Shown piece after piece: positions 16,735 through 24,861 of a stretch of DNA of 42,447 nt. This DNA comes from DASWID01 sp049682815 (lineage in GTDB: Bacteria; Desulfobacterota_D; UBA1144; Nemesobacterales; CSP1-2). A program made the position numbers and the translations under genes. The DNA lies in assembly GCA_049682815.1 (NCBI GenBank), contig JBAUII010000018.1, positions 1 to 42,447 of the forward strand, read 5' to 3'. The notes below the pieces were generated by a model, which did no database searches, was not told the DNA's origin, and saw only the letters and a program-made list of their open reading frames with translations. Position 1 is the first letter of the stretch. Each line of letters starts with the position of its first letter.

Positions 16735-17328
16735 ATGAATAGTGTATTATTGAAGAGAAGCTATTTAGAGCCCATATCGATATACGTTATTGTTATATTA
16801 GTTATAAGCCTTACTCGAATTTTATTTCCTAATTTTTCAGTTGCTTTTGCGGCGCTTGTACTGTTCTCCACGCCCTTTCTAGTCAGTGATAGAATGAGAG
16901 GTCTTAAATGGGATCCGCGTGGATTGTTGACTGGAGTAGTCGCGTCAATTGTTGTTCTTCCACCTTATATAGCGTTGGATTTGTTGCTTACCGGTAATAC
17001 AATTCAAACAGATAGAATCACCACTGTACTTATTGTATTGCAGCTATTTTTTGTTGCGCTTCCGGAGGAGGTTTTTTTTCGTGGTTATCTGCAGGAGAAA
17101 TTAGGAAACAACCTTAAGGGAGTTGTTATTGTCAGTGTTTTCTTTGCCTTAGGACATTTTTTCACACTATGTGCGGCATCTGGGTTTATTGCCGGGATTT
17201 GCACTCAAAGTGTCCTTACCTTTTTCCCCTCCCTTATCATGGGATATCTTTATGCTCGTACTGGAACCCTTTGGGGAAGCATAATATTTCATTTCCTTTC
17301 TAACATTGTCTATATCTCGACGCAATAA
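16735..17328 (+). CDS. CPBP-family intramembrane glutamic protease
   Basis: This 197-residue membrane protein of the CPBP (Rce1/Abi) family carries all three motifs: EExxxR in LPEEVFFRGYLQ (Glu111, Glu112, Arg116), FxxxH in FALGHFF (His141) and HxxxN in HFLSNIVY (His186, Asn190). These residues form the intramembrane active site. I chose ATG 16735 because GAAGTGA lies seven bases upstream; TTG 16729 would add two residues. Some CPBP proteases next to glycan loci process C-terminal sorting tags (myxosortase-like), others act in bacteriocin immunity. No tag-bearing protein is visible in this window, so the substrate is unknown. Confidence 0.85.
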   Translation: MNSVLLKRSYLEPISIYVIVILVISLTRILFPNFSVAFAALVLFSTPFLVSDRMRGLKWDPRGLLTGVVASIVVLPPYIALDLLLTGNTIQTDRITTVLIVLQLFFVALPEEVFFRGYLQEKLGNNLKGVVIVSVFFALGHFFTLCAASGFIAGICTQSVLTFFPSLIMGYLYARTGTLWGSIIFHFLSNIVYISTQ

Positions 17329-17452
17329 TTCAAAAATTGAGGTTTTCGGGATTCCATCGTCAATTGCGAGACTGAACCTAAATATGAGTTCAGTGGGGGC
17401 TCCGTCAGTCGTGGCAAATCCAGATCTTCATTAATAGGAGATTGCTTCGCTA

Positions 17453-17522
17453 GAGCCTGTACTGATCCAGTCGAAGTGCTCACTACAAGTACAGGCTTCG
17501 ATAAACTCAGCTCTCAGGACAA
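17453..17522. repeat. Dispersed repeat with 10-bp inverted arms
   Basis: AGCCTGTACT (17454-17463) and AGTACAGGCT (17488-17497) are perfect inverted arms. GAGCCTGTACT followed by GTCGAAGTGCTC recurs at 24348-24376. The right side contains TTCGATAAACTCAG, a tract seen in dispersed repeats of many draft bacterial genomes. Confidence 0.6.
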
Positions 17523-17547
17523 GGGTGTACAAAATCTAAGTCATTGT

Positions 17548-17630
17548 GCAACGAGCGAGACTCGTTGCCTACCCATGGGGTAGCGTGATCAGGTGCCCAC
17601 GGCGGGTAGCCCACCAGTCTTGCTGGTGGG
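17548..17630. repeat. Two-palindrome dispersed element, copy 1
   Basis: The first palindrome is GCAACGAG-CGAGA-CTCGTTGC (17548-17568). The second is CCCACCAG-TCTTG-CTGGTGGG (17610-17630). A related pair lies at 31921-31968 in the opposite orientation. Each palindrome has an 8-bp stem and a 5-base loop. Confidence 0.7.
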
Positions 17631-17822
17631 ATATTGATATTGGGCAAAGAGGGCGATCAAATGTCACGAGCAAGCCTGCTCTGAGTTTAATCGGATTACC
17701 GCGAATGACGCCCGACCCTACCGTGAGCACTTCATTTGTGCAGGCTGATAGCGTACGGCTTGCCGGCGGTTATTTGATTTGTCTAATGGTTAATAGAGCG
17801 ATTGATGTGGTAATATAATATC

Positions 17823-19562
17823 ATGCGTAAAGTCAGGCTGGGATTGGGTCAGATTAATGTATCAGTAGGTGATATAGAGGGTAACCTCAAAAAGATTATC
17901 AAATATATAAGAATCGCGAAAAAATCTGGGGTCGACATAATATGTTTTCCTGAACTCGCGATCACTGGTTATCCGCCTGAAGATCTGTTGCTTAAACCAA
18001 GCTTTATTGAAGATAACTTAAAAGCTCTTGATGAGGTGAGAAAAGCAACTGATTCCATAACAGTAGTCGCAGGCTTTGCAAATAAAAAACGGGATATTTA
18101 CAATGCCGCGGCCATCATTCATAACAAGCTCCTGATAGATGTTTACCACAAATGCTACCTGCCTAACTACAGCGTATTTGACGAAAACAGATATTTTCAA
18201 GCAGGTGTGAGAGCGCCGGTCTATCGACTTGGCGATTTTGTTTTCGGCGTGAATATCTGTGAAGACATATGGTATCCGGGCGACCCGACGAGAAAACAGG
18301 CACTTTTAGGTGATGCTCAGATAATTTTGAATATCTCTTCATCTCCCTATTATGCCTCTAAGGTACAGGCAAGGGAGCGAATGTTACTAACACGTGCATC
18401 TGATTATTCGGCAGTTATAGGTTTCTGTAATCTTGTGGGAGGACAGGATGAGTTGATATTTGATGGACATAGCGTCATTATAGACGAGCGTGGAGAGGTA
18501 CTAGCACGTGCATCTGGATTCGAAGAGGAGCTACTGATTGCGGATGTAAATGTTCAAAGGGTCTTCCCCTCCCGACTCCATGATCCAAGGAGAAGAAAAG
18601 AGAAATATGCGATCAGGCTCGAGGATAAGGACATACACGTATTCGAATTGGAAGTAGGTGATTTAAGTAGAAACTCGCGCCTAACGATTACCCCTAAGAT
18701 AGCAAGATTTATGGAACTTGAAGAAGAGGTATTTCAGGCACTTGTTATGGGGACGAGAGACTATGTCAAGAAAAACCGGTTTACAAATGTTGTTATTGGT
18801 TTAAGCGGAGGTGTAGACTCATCCTTGGTTTCTGCGATCGCGGTAGAGGCATTGGGGAAAGAAAACGTCGTTGGGGTTTCGATGCCCTCCAGATACAGTT
18901 CAAGGGGGAGCAAAGTAGATGCGGAGAGACTTTCTAAAAATCTAGGGATAGAGCTAATTACTATTCCAATTGAGCCGGCTTTTAGCGCTTATCTTGAGAT
19001 GTTTTCAGGGGTATTTGCTGGAAAGGGGCAGGACGTTACGGAGGAAAATCTCCAAGCGAGGATCCGTGGTAATATACTCATGGCATTGTCAAACAAATTT
19101 GGATGGCTAGTGCTGACAACCGGTAATAAGAGTGAGACTAGCGTTGGGTACAGTACGCTTTACGGTGATATGGCCGGGGGTTTTTCAGTCATTAAGGATG
19201 TCCCAAAGACATTGGTATACGGGCTTGTCGAGTTTTACAACAGCTGGAAGAGCCAAGAGATTATACCTAAATCTGTTATATCAAAGCCTCCGTCAGCAGA
19301 GCTGAGGCCGAATCAATTGGATGTAGATTCTCTGCCATCCTATGATGTTCTGGATCCAATACTCAAAGCATATGTTGAAGAGGATCTGAGCATTGAGGAA
19401 ATCATAGCTCAAGGATTTGAGGAGGAAATGGTGAATAGGATCGTTAGGATGGTAGACTTAAACGAGTACAAGAGGCGGCAGTCCCCTCCAGGTATAAAAA
19501 TAACACCCAGAGCTTTTGGTAAGGACCGACGCTTTCCAATAACCAACCTCTACAGGGAATAA
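17823..19562 (+). CDS. nadE: Glutamine-dependent NAD+ synthetase
   Basis: This 579-residue enzyme catalyses the last step of NAD synthesis, amidating deamido-NAD with ammonia from glutamine. An N-terminal nitrilase-type glutaminase domain carries the Glu-Lys-Cys triad: Glu44 in FPELAITGYPPEDLLL, Lys110 in YHKCYLPNY and Cys146 in NICEDIW. The C-terminal synthetase domain starts near residue 295 and has the ATP-pyrophosphatase loop SGGVDSS (328-334). TTGNKSE and STLYGDMAGGF follow. The length is normal for the two-domain form. The start is ATG. It lies alone behind a repeat-rich gap. Confidence 0.97.
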   Translation: MRKVRLGLGQINVSVGDIEGNLKKIIKYIRIAKKSGVDIICFPELAITGYPPEDLLLKPSFIEDNLKALDEVRKATDSITVVAGFANKKRDIYNAAAIIHNKLLIDVYHKCYLPNYSVFDENRYFQAGVRAPVYRLGDFVFGVNICEDIWYPGDPTRKQALLGDAQIILNISSSPYYASKVQARERMLLTRASDYSAVIGFCNLVGGQDELIFDGHSVIIDERGEVLARASGFEEELLIADVNVQRVFPSRLHDPRRRKEKYAIRLEDKDIHVFELEVGDLSRNSRLTITPKIARFMELEEEVFQALVMGTRDYVKKNRFTNVVIGLSGGVDSSLVSAIAVEALGKENVVGVSMPSRYSSRGSKVDAERLSKNLGIELITIPIEPAFSAYLEMFSGVFAGKGQDVTEENLQARIRGNILMALSNKFGWLVLTTGNKSETSVGYSTLYGDMAGGFSVIKDVPKTLVYGLVEFYNSWKSQEIIPKSVISKPPSAELRPNQLDVDSLPSYDVLDPILKAYVEEDLSIEEIIAQGFEEEMVNRIVRMVDLNEYKRRQSPPGIKITPRAFGKDRRFPITNLYRE

Positions 19563-19775
19563 ACCTGGATACGCAGAAAGACCGAGGAATTGGGGACTTT
19601 TCTGCATTCAAGACGGGGTCGGATAATCTTACACGGTGGTTTCTAGTTTAAATGGGTTGAAATCAAGTTGGTTACTTATGATTGATAAAAAAAGAGACCT
19701 CGAATCAATTTTGAACTGATGTAATAAATTGTTTATCCTATACTCTCTTAGATTCCTTGAAAATATCAGTACCAG

Positions 19776-20978
19776 ATGAAAGAAGATCCCAACGCACAGC
19801 TTGAAACTATCAAAAGGGGAACGGTAGAGGTAATCTCCGAAGAAGAGCTTTTGTCCAAACTTAAAAGGTCGGTGGAAAAGAATCAGCCGCTAAGGGTTAA
19901 GGCGGGTTTTGATCCCACTGCACCTGACTTACATCTCGGACACTGTATTCTGCTAAGAAAACTCAGGGACTTCCAGGCGTTGGGGCACACAGTTATATTT
20001 CTGATCGGCGACTTTACCGCAATGATTGGTGATCCCTCCGGAAAAACAGAAACTAGGCCTCCCTTGACGAGAGAGGAAGTCGAAAAAAATGCCAGCACAT
20101 ATGAAAAACAGGTTTTTAATATCTTAGATCGGGAAAGGACGGAAGTTGTTTTCAATTCGTCCTGGCTAGCTGGTATGAATGCAGAGGGATTGCTTAAACT
20201 CGCGTCTTTGGGGAATGTGGCAAGGATGCTAGAGAGAGAGGATTTTCGCGCACGTTACGAATCGGGCTCTTCAATAACAATCATGGAGTTTTTGTACCCA
20301 CTGATTCAGTCCTATGATTCGGTAAACATAAGAGCCGACGTTGAATTGGGTGGGACCGACCAGAGATTTAATATCCTGCTGGGTCGTGATGTGCAGAGGC
20401 ATTTTGGGCAGGAGTCTCAGGTAGCTATTTTCTTACCTTTACTTGAGGGAACTGATGGTGTTAAGAAAATGTCCAAGTCTCTTGGCAATTACATTGCTTT
20501 TGAAGATACTCCTGAAGATGTCTATGGGAAAATCATGTCAATCTCGGATGATCTGATGTGGAAATATTATGAGCTCCTTAGTTCAAGAACTATAGAAGAG
20601 ATCCATAACATCAAGTCACGGAATCATCCGATGGAAGCGAAAAAATCGCTTGCTATTGAGATTGCGACATTGTTTCATGGAGAGAAAAATGCCCATAAGG
20701 CCCAGAAGGATTTCGAATTAAAATTCTCGGAGAGGCACTTTCCTGAGGATGGGCGGGAGGTCCTTTTGGATCGAAAGGATGGGAAAACCGTCCTCGATTT
20801 AATCTCGCTTTCCTCTCAACGTCTTAAGAGCAGGGGGGAGGCAAAGAGGCTGATCGAGCAGGGTGGTGTCAGCATTGACGGGGAAAGAATAACCGATCCA
20901 AATTCGATGACTCCTGATCGCGATCTACTGAGATTGAAGATAGGCAAGAGGGAGTTTGTGAAAGTAAGGTTTATGTAG
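19776..20978 (+). CDS. tyrS: Tyrosyl-tRNA synthetase
   Basis: This 400-residue class I synthetase attaches tyrosine to tRNA-Tyr. The HIGH-type motif is HLGH (residues 53-56) in DPTAPDLHLGH and the KMSKS motif is exact at 231-235. An S4 RNA-binding domain (about 335-400) ends the protein, with SRGEAKRLIEQGGVSIDG. The short spacing and sequence style fit the TyrZ-like bacterial subtype rather than the E. coli type. The start is ATG without a strong ribosome site. No T-box or other leader structure was recognised in the 213 bases upstream. Confidence 0.97.
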   Translation: MKEDPNAQLETIKRGTVEVISEEELLSKLKRSVEKNQPLRVKAGFDPTAPDLHLGHCILLRKLRDFQALGHTVIFLIGDFTAMIGDPSGKTETRPPLTREEVEKNASTYEKQVFNILDRERTEVVFNSSWLAGMNAEGLLKLASLGNVARMLEREDFRARYESGSSITIMEFLYPLIQSYDSVNIRADVELGGTDQRFNILLGRDVQRHFGQESQVAIFLPLLEGTDGVKKMSKSLGNYIAFEDTPEDVYGKIMSISDDLMWKYYELLSSRTIEEIHNIKSRNHPMEAKKSLAIEIATLFHGEKNAHKAQKDFELKFSERHFPEDGREVLLDRKDGKTVLDLISLSSQRLKSRGEAKRLIEQGGVSIDGERITDPNSMTPDRDLLRLKIGKREFVKVRFM

Positions 20979-21059
20979 GGGCAGTCCTTGCGATTGACGG
21001 GAAAATATTTCCTTCTTCAATTTGGGATAATCGAAGATTTAGTTCTACAAACATAAAAT

Positions 21060-21484
21060 GAAACAAGTGAACCTGTAAGCCGAATTCTGTCTTGAGCAAT
21101 CATTCATCTGGGACATCCATTGCTGAATGCCTCATGCGACCTACCCGGAAGCGTCAGGCGGGCAACCTTTCCAAATCTCGTATTCGGAGTCGGGAAACCC
21201 GATAACCGAAATGAGAAGACCGCTTCCCTATTTGGTCTTACTCCGCGTGGGGTTTACAGTGCCACAGCGTGTCTCCACTCTGTGCGGTGGTCTCTTACAC
21301 CACCTTTTCACCCTTGCCAGTTATCCGCAAAAGCGGTTAACTTAGGCGGTTTGTTTTCTGTTGCACTTTCCGTTGCTTCACAGCACCTGGATATTATCCA
21401 GCACGCCGCCCCTGTGGAGTTCGGACTTTCCTCTTACTGTCTTCTTCTACGAACAAGTAAGCGATCGCCCGGTCCACTTGTCTC
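21060..21484 (-). ncRNA. rnpB: RNase P RNA (type A)
   Basis: The minus strand carries the bacterial RNase P RNA. The universal core near the 5' side is GAGGAAAGTCCGAACTCC (complement of about 21415-21433) followed by ACAGGGGCGGCGTGCTGG. The 3' side has ACAGAATTCGGCTTA (complement of about 21075-21090). The ends were placed by helix P1: GAGACAAGUGGACC at 21471-21484 pairs with GGUUCACUUGUUUC at 21060-21073, with G-U pairs only as exceptions. The length of about 425 nt is within the type A range. It begins one base after the stop codon of the RNase H gene, so it is probably cut from, or shares a transcript with, that gene. Confidence 0.95.
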
Positions 21485-21485
21485 A

Positions 21486-21950
21486 CTAAGAATGATAATC
21501 ATCCAAGGCTTCATTGGCAAGTCTGTCGGCTTCTTTATTTAGATTCCTGGGTATGTGGCTTAGCTTTACTTTCTTAAAGCTGGAGATTAGGCTTATGGCT
21601 TCCTCATATAGGGCTTTAATGTCTGCATCACGCACCTTCCAGAGACGATTTACCTGATTTGCGAGGAGTTGGGAGTCGGTAAATATTGTAAGATGTGTTT
21701 TCTTAAGCTTTTTTGCCGATGCCAATGCCGTGATCAATGCATGGTATTCGGCTTGGTTGTTCGTATGGATTCCAAGATATTTTTTTATTTTACGTTTGTT
21801 TCCCTTGGCATCTATTATAACTACTCCAATAGCAGAAGAACCTGGGTTACCCCTTGAGGCTCCATCTATATAAATTGTAGCAGCCTGTTTTTGTTGAATA
21901 TTTATGGGCAATTCAAGCTGTTTGTAGCTCTCCATTAAATGATTCTTCAC
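21486..21950 (-). CDS. Ribonuclease HI family protein
   Basis: This 154-residue RNase H-fold protein would cleave RNA in RNA-DNA hybrids. The four acidic active-site residues are visible: Asp29 in YIDGASRGNPG, Glu68 in NNQAEYHAL, Asp92 in FTDSQLL and Asp142 in KEADRLANEA. The sequence style is that of the short RNase HI-like (YpdQ/RnhA-like) proteins without the basic protrusion of E. coli RNase HI. ATG 21950 overlaps the upstream zinc-ribbon gene by 38 bases; ATG 21935 would still leave 23 bases of overlap. Its stop is immediately followed by rnpB. Confidence 0.92.
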   Translation of the reverse strand: MKNHLMESYKQLELPINIQQKQAATIYIDGASRGNPGSSAIGVVIIDAKGNKRKIKKYLGIHTNNQAEYHALITALASAKKLKKTHLTIFTDSQLLANQVNRLWKVRDADIKALYEEAISLISSFKKVKLSHIPRNLNKEADRLANEALDDYHS

Positions 21951-22641
21951 AGTAGAGTATTCGACCGCAGTTAGGACATTGGATCATTCTCGTTAGTGTG
22001 AGTACTTCGTTGAACAGTTGTGGGGGGATCTTCATGTTGCACCCTGTACAGACCTCATTTCTTGCCGGTGCTATCGCGATGCCATTCCTTGTCTTTATCT
22101 TTTCATAAAGCGGTAAGACGTCAGGATCTATTATTGATATAATTTTTTCCTTTTCCAGTTGCTTATTTTTGTGCGTTATCTTAAGATCTTTTATTTTTGT
22201 TTTGTAGTCTGTTATTACTTTTTCGCCTTCCTTCTCTCTCTCAGCGAGTTCGCCTTCCTTATCGCTAATAAGTTTTTCAAGATTTTCAATTACTTCCATA
22301 AACCGGAGGATTTCCTCTTCGAGTGATGCATTTGTCATTTTTGTTTCGCTAATTTCTTTTTGAAGAGCCTCATACTCTCTGTAGGTTTTTATTTCAAATA
22401 GTCTTTTCTCTGCCTTCTTTATACTTGATTGATTCTCTTCAAGTTTGTGTTCCATTTCCTTTTTATTTTTTCTTATCTGTTCTAGCTCGCTCCTTGCTTG
22501 AGCTATGGAAGTCTTGGCATTCTCGAGATCTTCTTCATAACGGGAGATCTCTTGAGGATATTTTCTCAGTTTCTCCTCTATTACCTTTATCTCTAAATCA
22601 AGTTGCTGGAGCGCACCGAGAGCAGCAATTTGATCTCGCAT
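21913..22641 (-). CDS. C4-type zinc-ribbon coiled-coil protein (DUF164 / CdsZ-like)
   Basis: This 242-residue protein has a long N-terminal coiled coil (about residues 15-165, rich in Glu, Lys and Arg heptads) and a C-terminal zinc ribbon with Cys198, Cys201, Cys222 and Cys225 (CTGC and CPNC pairs). This is the zf-RING_7/DUF164 family. Members are widespread in bacteria and often sit beside RNase H-like genes; the biochemical role is poorly defined, with nucleic-acid binding proposed. It overlaps the RNase H gene by 38 bases, so the pair is probably translationally coupled and transcribed with rnpB. Confidence 0.9.
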   Translation of the reverse strand: MRDQIAALGALQQLDLEIKVIEEKLRKYPQEISRYEEDLENAKTSIAQARSELEQIRKNKKEMEHKLEENQSSIKKAEKRLFEIKTYREYEALQKEISETKMTNASLEEEILRFMEVIENLEKLISDKEGELAEREKEGEKVITDYKTKIKDLKITHKNKQLEKEKIISIIDPDVLPLYEKIKTRNGIAIAPARNEVCTGCNMKIPPQLFNEVLTLTRMIQCPNCGRILYCEESFNGELQTA

Positions 22642-22788
22642 TTGTACCTCCTTGGATCTTGTTTTTCGGGTAGTTTTTGGAAAATCTTGGATGTGTAACT
22701 AAAATATCGAATGAGTAATCGAGAGTTTGTAGGATTATTGGGCGTGTTGTTATTTCCTCTTTTCCCATCAACGATTAATCCCGAATCT

Positions 22789-22862
22789 TGGGCCCACCCG
22801 GACTCGAACCAGGGACCAACGGATTATGAGTCCGTCGCTCTAACCAACTGAGCTATGGGCCC
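22789..22862 (-). tRNA. tRNA with CAU anticodon (probably Ile2; Met possible)
   Basis: The minus strand folds into a complete cloverleaf: acceptor GGGCCCA/TGGGCCC, D arm AGCTCAGTTGGTTAGAGC, anticodon arm ACGGA-CTCATAA-TCCGT, T arm CCTGG-TTCGAGT-CCGGG, discriminator A. The anticodon is CAU. The C4-G69 and C5-G68 acceptor pairs are those reported to favour tRNA-Ile lysidine synthetase, so an isoleucine tRNA reading AUA is more likely than elongator methionine. CCA is not encoded (AGA follows). Confidence 0.93.
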
Positions 22863-23068
22863 AAAGGATTTGGTATCGCAAAACCTAGAATATTATAGCA
22901 TGGCCTCAAGATTGTCAAATAAAGAATGAGTGGTTTCGCAATTATAAAACTCTATTAATTGATTGGCTACAGCTACTCAGTTTAGAGAAATTCCTCTTGT
23001 AAGTCGCCAAATATAAATGAAAATTGTAGTAGTGATGCCTGATTTCAGGGTGTCTTTTTACTATTGAC

Positions 23069-23980
23069 TTAATCTGTTTGGGAATTTCTAACAGAGCCCC
23101 TTATACTGCCAAGATTGCTTTCTAAACTGTTAGGTGTTTTGCTCATTTCGGTTTCTTTAGCATATTTTGGAATATCGGGTTTAAAAAGAAAATGTGAAAA
23201 AGGTTGATCAAAAATCCAGTCTTTAAGTATTGCTATAAATTGCGGAGATCCTGGAATCTTTTTATAAGTAAGAACTATTTTTCTCGGAACTTTCCGTTGA
23301 CCATCTTCTATCCATATCTGCCAGTCCACATTCCTGTCAACAAACGCTAGCTGGTTACAGGGCACACCAAAAACAACGCTCGAACCTATATAATAGCCCG
23401 CCTCGACATGCTCCAAGAGTATTTTATAAGGATTAACGAAAAGCAACTCACTCAAAGGTAGTGAATAACTGTATCGCTTTAAAAGTTCGTCGAAGGTCTG
23501 ATCAATAGAGTCAGGGGCGACTATTTTTGAGTAAGCACGTCTTGGTAAATCCAGTATTGTCGCATTGCTGTCATCATACCAGAATTTCTGTCCGCCAACA
23601 TCGCTAATATACTCTATATAAACTTTATTTGGCTTTTGAACAAAAACCTTTTCCGAAGCTGATCTTTGCAGTTTTCTTCCGGAATCTAACATCTGATCGA
23701 ACATTATTTCGGCCTTGAATGTATACTTATATTTGGTTGCGAGAAAGTTGCTCATTTCCTTGAGGAGTGAATCTGCCCTTGGATCAATTTTGTCTATCTG
23801 AGAACTTGTCGAGACAGAGTCTTCAATTATGTTATCACTCTCAGGTTTGTTGTCGGAAGCAGGCGTATCTTTGTCTAACGCAATAGTGGCGGGATAGTTG
23901 CAAAAACATACAAATACGATAAACAAGGCCAAAGAAATTTGAGGCAATCTTTTCCAAATGTTTAAGGATAAATCGATCAT
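23069..23980 (-). CDS. DUF2092-family periplasmic protein (COG3900)
   Basis: This 303-residue exported protein has an N-terminal hydrophobic signal segment (about residues 14-35), a variable linker, and a domain (about 65-285) with DUF2092 hallmarks: an early MSNFLATKYKYTFKAE strand, KPNKVYIEY, QKFWYDDSNATILD, a DELLKRYSYSLPLSELLFVNPY helix, VPCNQLAF and DVDWQIWIEDG, then RKIVLTYK. The fold is thought to be LolA/LppX-like, a half-barrel that can hold lipid, but no activity is established. The gene stands alone between a tRNA and a repeat region. It could be mistaken for LolA. Confidence 0.85.
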   Translation of the reverse strand: MIDLSLNIWKRLPQISLALFIVFVCFCNYPATIALDKDTPASDNKPESDNIIEDSVSTSSQIDKIDPRADSLLKEMSNFLATKYKYTFKAEIMFDQMLDSGRKLQRSASEKVFVQKPNKVYIEYISDVGGQKFWYDDSNATILDLPRRAYSKIVAPDSIDQTFDELLKRYSYSLPLSELLFVNPYKILLEHVEAGYYIGSSVVFGVPCNQLAFVDRNVDWQIWIEDGQRKVPRKIVLTYKKIPGSPQFIAILKDWIFDQPFSHFLFKPDIPKYAKETEMSKTPNSLESNLGSIRGSVRNSQTD

Positions 23981-24209
23981 CCCGTATCTCCTAATCTTAA
24001 GGCGCTAACTATGTAATACTTCAGTTTTGATTAGTGAATTCTTTGCAGTTTACTTTAAGATCTCCCCTGTCGATTGCCGGACTGACACTTCACATGTGCT
24101 CAGTGCAGTCGCTGACCGCCGTAACAATACAGGATTCTTTGTTTGCCGGAGATCGCTTCGATTTACCCAGTGCCTCGTCGTGAGCTCAGTCGAACGATGA
24201 ACTCCCGGA

Positions 24210-24385
24210 TTGAAGCAATCTCTATATTCTGTCATGCCCGAGGACTGTAATCGGGCATCCATCCCCACTGAAAACATGTGGGGACAAGCACTTCTGGATT
24301 CCCGCTAAATATCCGCGGGAATGACAGGAGATCAGGCTGCTTTGCTCGAGCCTGTACTAAGCCGGTCGAAGTGCTCGCAGTGAAA
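24210..24385. repeat. Mosaic of dispersed repeats
   Basis: The stretch contains GAAGCAATCTC, a CATGCCCGA/TCGGGCATC inverted pair (about 24233-24259), the hairpin ATTCCCGC/GCGGGAAT (24298-24322) with CTGGATTCCCGC and GGGAATGACAG flanks, and GAGCCTGTACT...GTCGAAGTGCTC (24348-24376), shared with 17453-17480. The ATTCCCGC...GGGAATGAC unit is a well-known type of dispersed intergenic repeat. The gap 23981-24491 holds no credible gene. Confidence 0.65.
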
Positions 24386-24491
24386 CCCAATCCTATCGTG
24401 AACCCTCCTCAGGTATATGGCTTGATAAATGCATCGGATTGGGTGAGGCTTCTTATAAACATTCAAGCCCGAGGAATTTAGAAAACATTTA

Positions 24492-24662
24492 TTATGTTTG
24501 AGCACTCGAACCATCGGTGTTGTCTGTATCATCCGATGAACCCTTGTCCTTACCACCACAAGCTACCGCATTCTTTGTAAGATCTGTGAAAGATACGATA
24601 TTGAAGATCCCTCCAAGGGCAAGTCCTAGTACAACTGACATTGTGATTATTGTTTTTTTCAT
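24492..24662 (-). CDS. Small exported acidic protein
   Basis: This 56-residue protein has a signal sequence (MKK, then a hydrophobic core VVLGLALGGIFNIV) and AVAC at about residues 32-35. That could be a signal peptidase I site (AVA) or a weak lipobox ending in Cys35. The mature part is short and acidic: GGKDKGSSDDTDNTDGSS. ATG 24662 is chosen because AGGAGA lies seven bases upstream; a longer open frame to 24833 runs through a dispersed repeat and is rejected. No family is recognised. The Cys-Gly-Gly plus Asp/Ser tail resembles small secreted or anchored peptides of unknown role. Confidence 0.6.
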   Translation of the reverse strand: MKKTIITMSVVLGLALGGIFNIVSFTDLTKNAVACGGKDKGSSDDTDNTDGSSAQT

Positions 24663-24793
24663 TATTTTCTCCTGATAGCTAAATAATATAACACATTTTT
24701 CGCCTGTTCCTAATATTTTGATAACTCTTAATTTAACCTCATAATTCCCTGTGGCTTGCCAACAGGGTTCCGGCTGCAGTTGCGAGGTAAAAT

Positions 24794-24861
24794 TGGAGCG
24801 CCAAAGTCCTCCGCTACAGAGGGCATCATTCAAATGTAGCGGCGACCTTTAGGTCGCCATG
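24794..24861. repeat. Dispersed repeat, copy 2 (two short modules)
   Basis: GGAGCGCCAAAGTCCTCCGCTACA (about 24794-24817, written here only as location plus motif GTCCTCCGCTACA) is followed by TGTAGCGGCGACC-TTTA-GGTCGCCATG (24835-24861). The second module contains a perfect GGCGACCT/AGGTCGCC palindrome (24841-24858). Both modules also occur at 54-121 in reverse order. The rest of the gap 24663-25112 shows nothing. Confidence 0.6.

Larger units (their letters stand above)
17329..17822. other. Repeat-filled gap without a gene
   Basis: This 494-base gap holds two dispersed-repeat stretches (17453-17522 and 17548-17630) and nothing that looks like a real coding sequence. The open frame at 17546-17818 runs through palindromes and has no family signature. 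Confidence 0.6.

Noticed and set aside
17546..17818. 90-codon open frame before nadE
   Set aside because: It is made of the two-palindrome repeat and other repeat sequence.
21120..21542. 140-codon plus-strand open frame
   Set aside because: It runs antisense through the RNase P RNA and has no protein-family signature.
23069..23980. LolA lipoprotein carrier
   Set aside because: The motifs (FWYDDSNATILD, VPCNQLAF, DWQIWIEDG) are those of DUF2092, although the fold may be related.
24663..24833. N-terminal extension of the small exported protein
   Set aside because: The extension lies in a dispersed repeat; the internal ATG has the ribosome site and a proper signal peptide.
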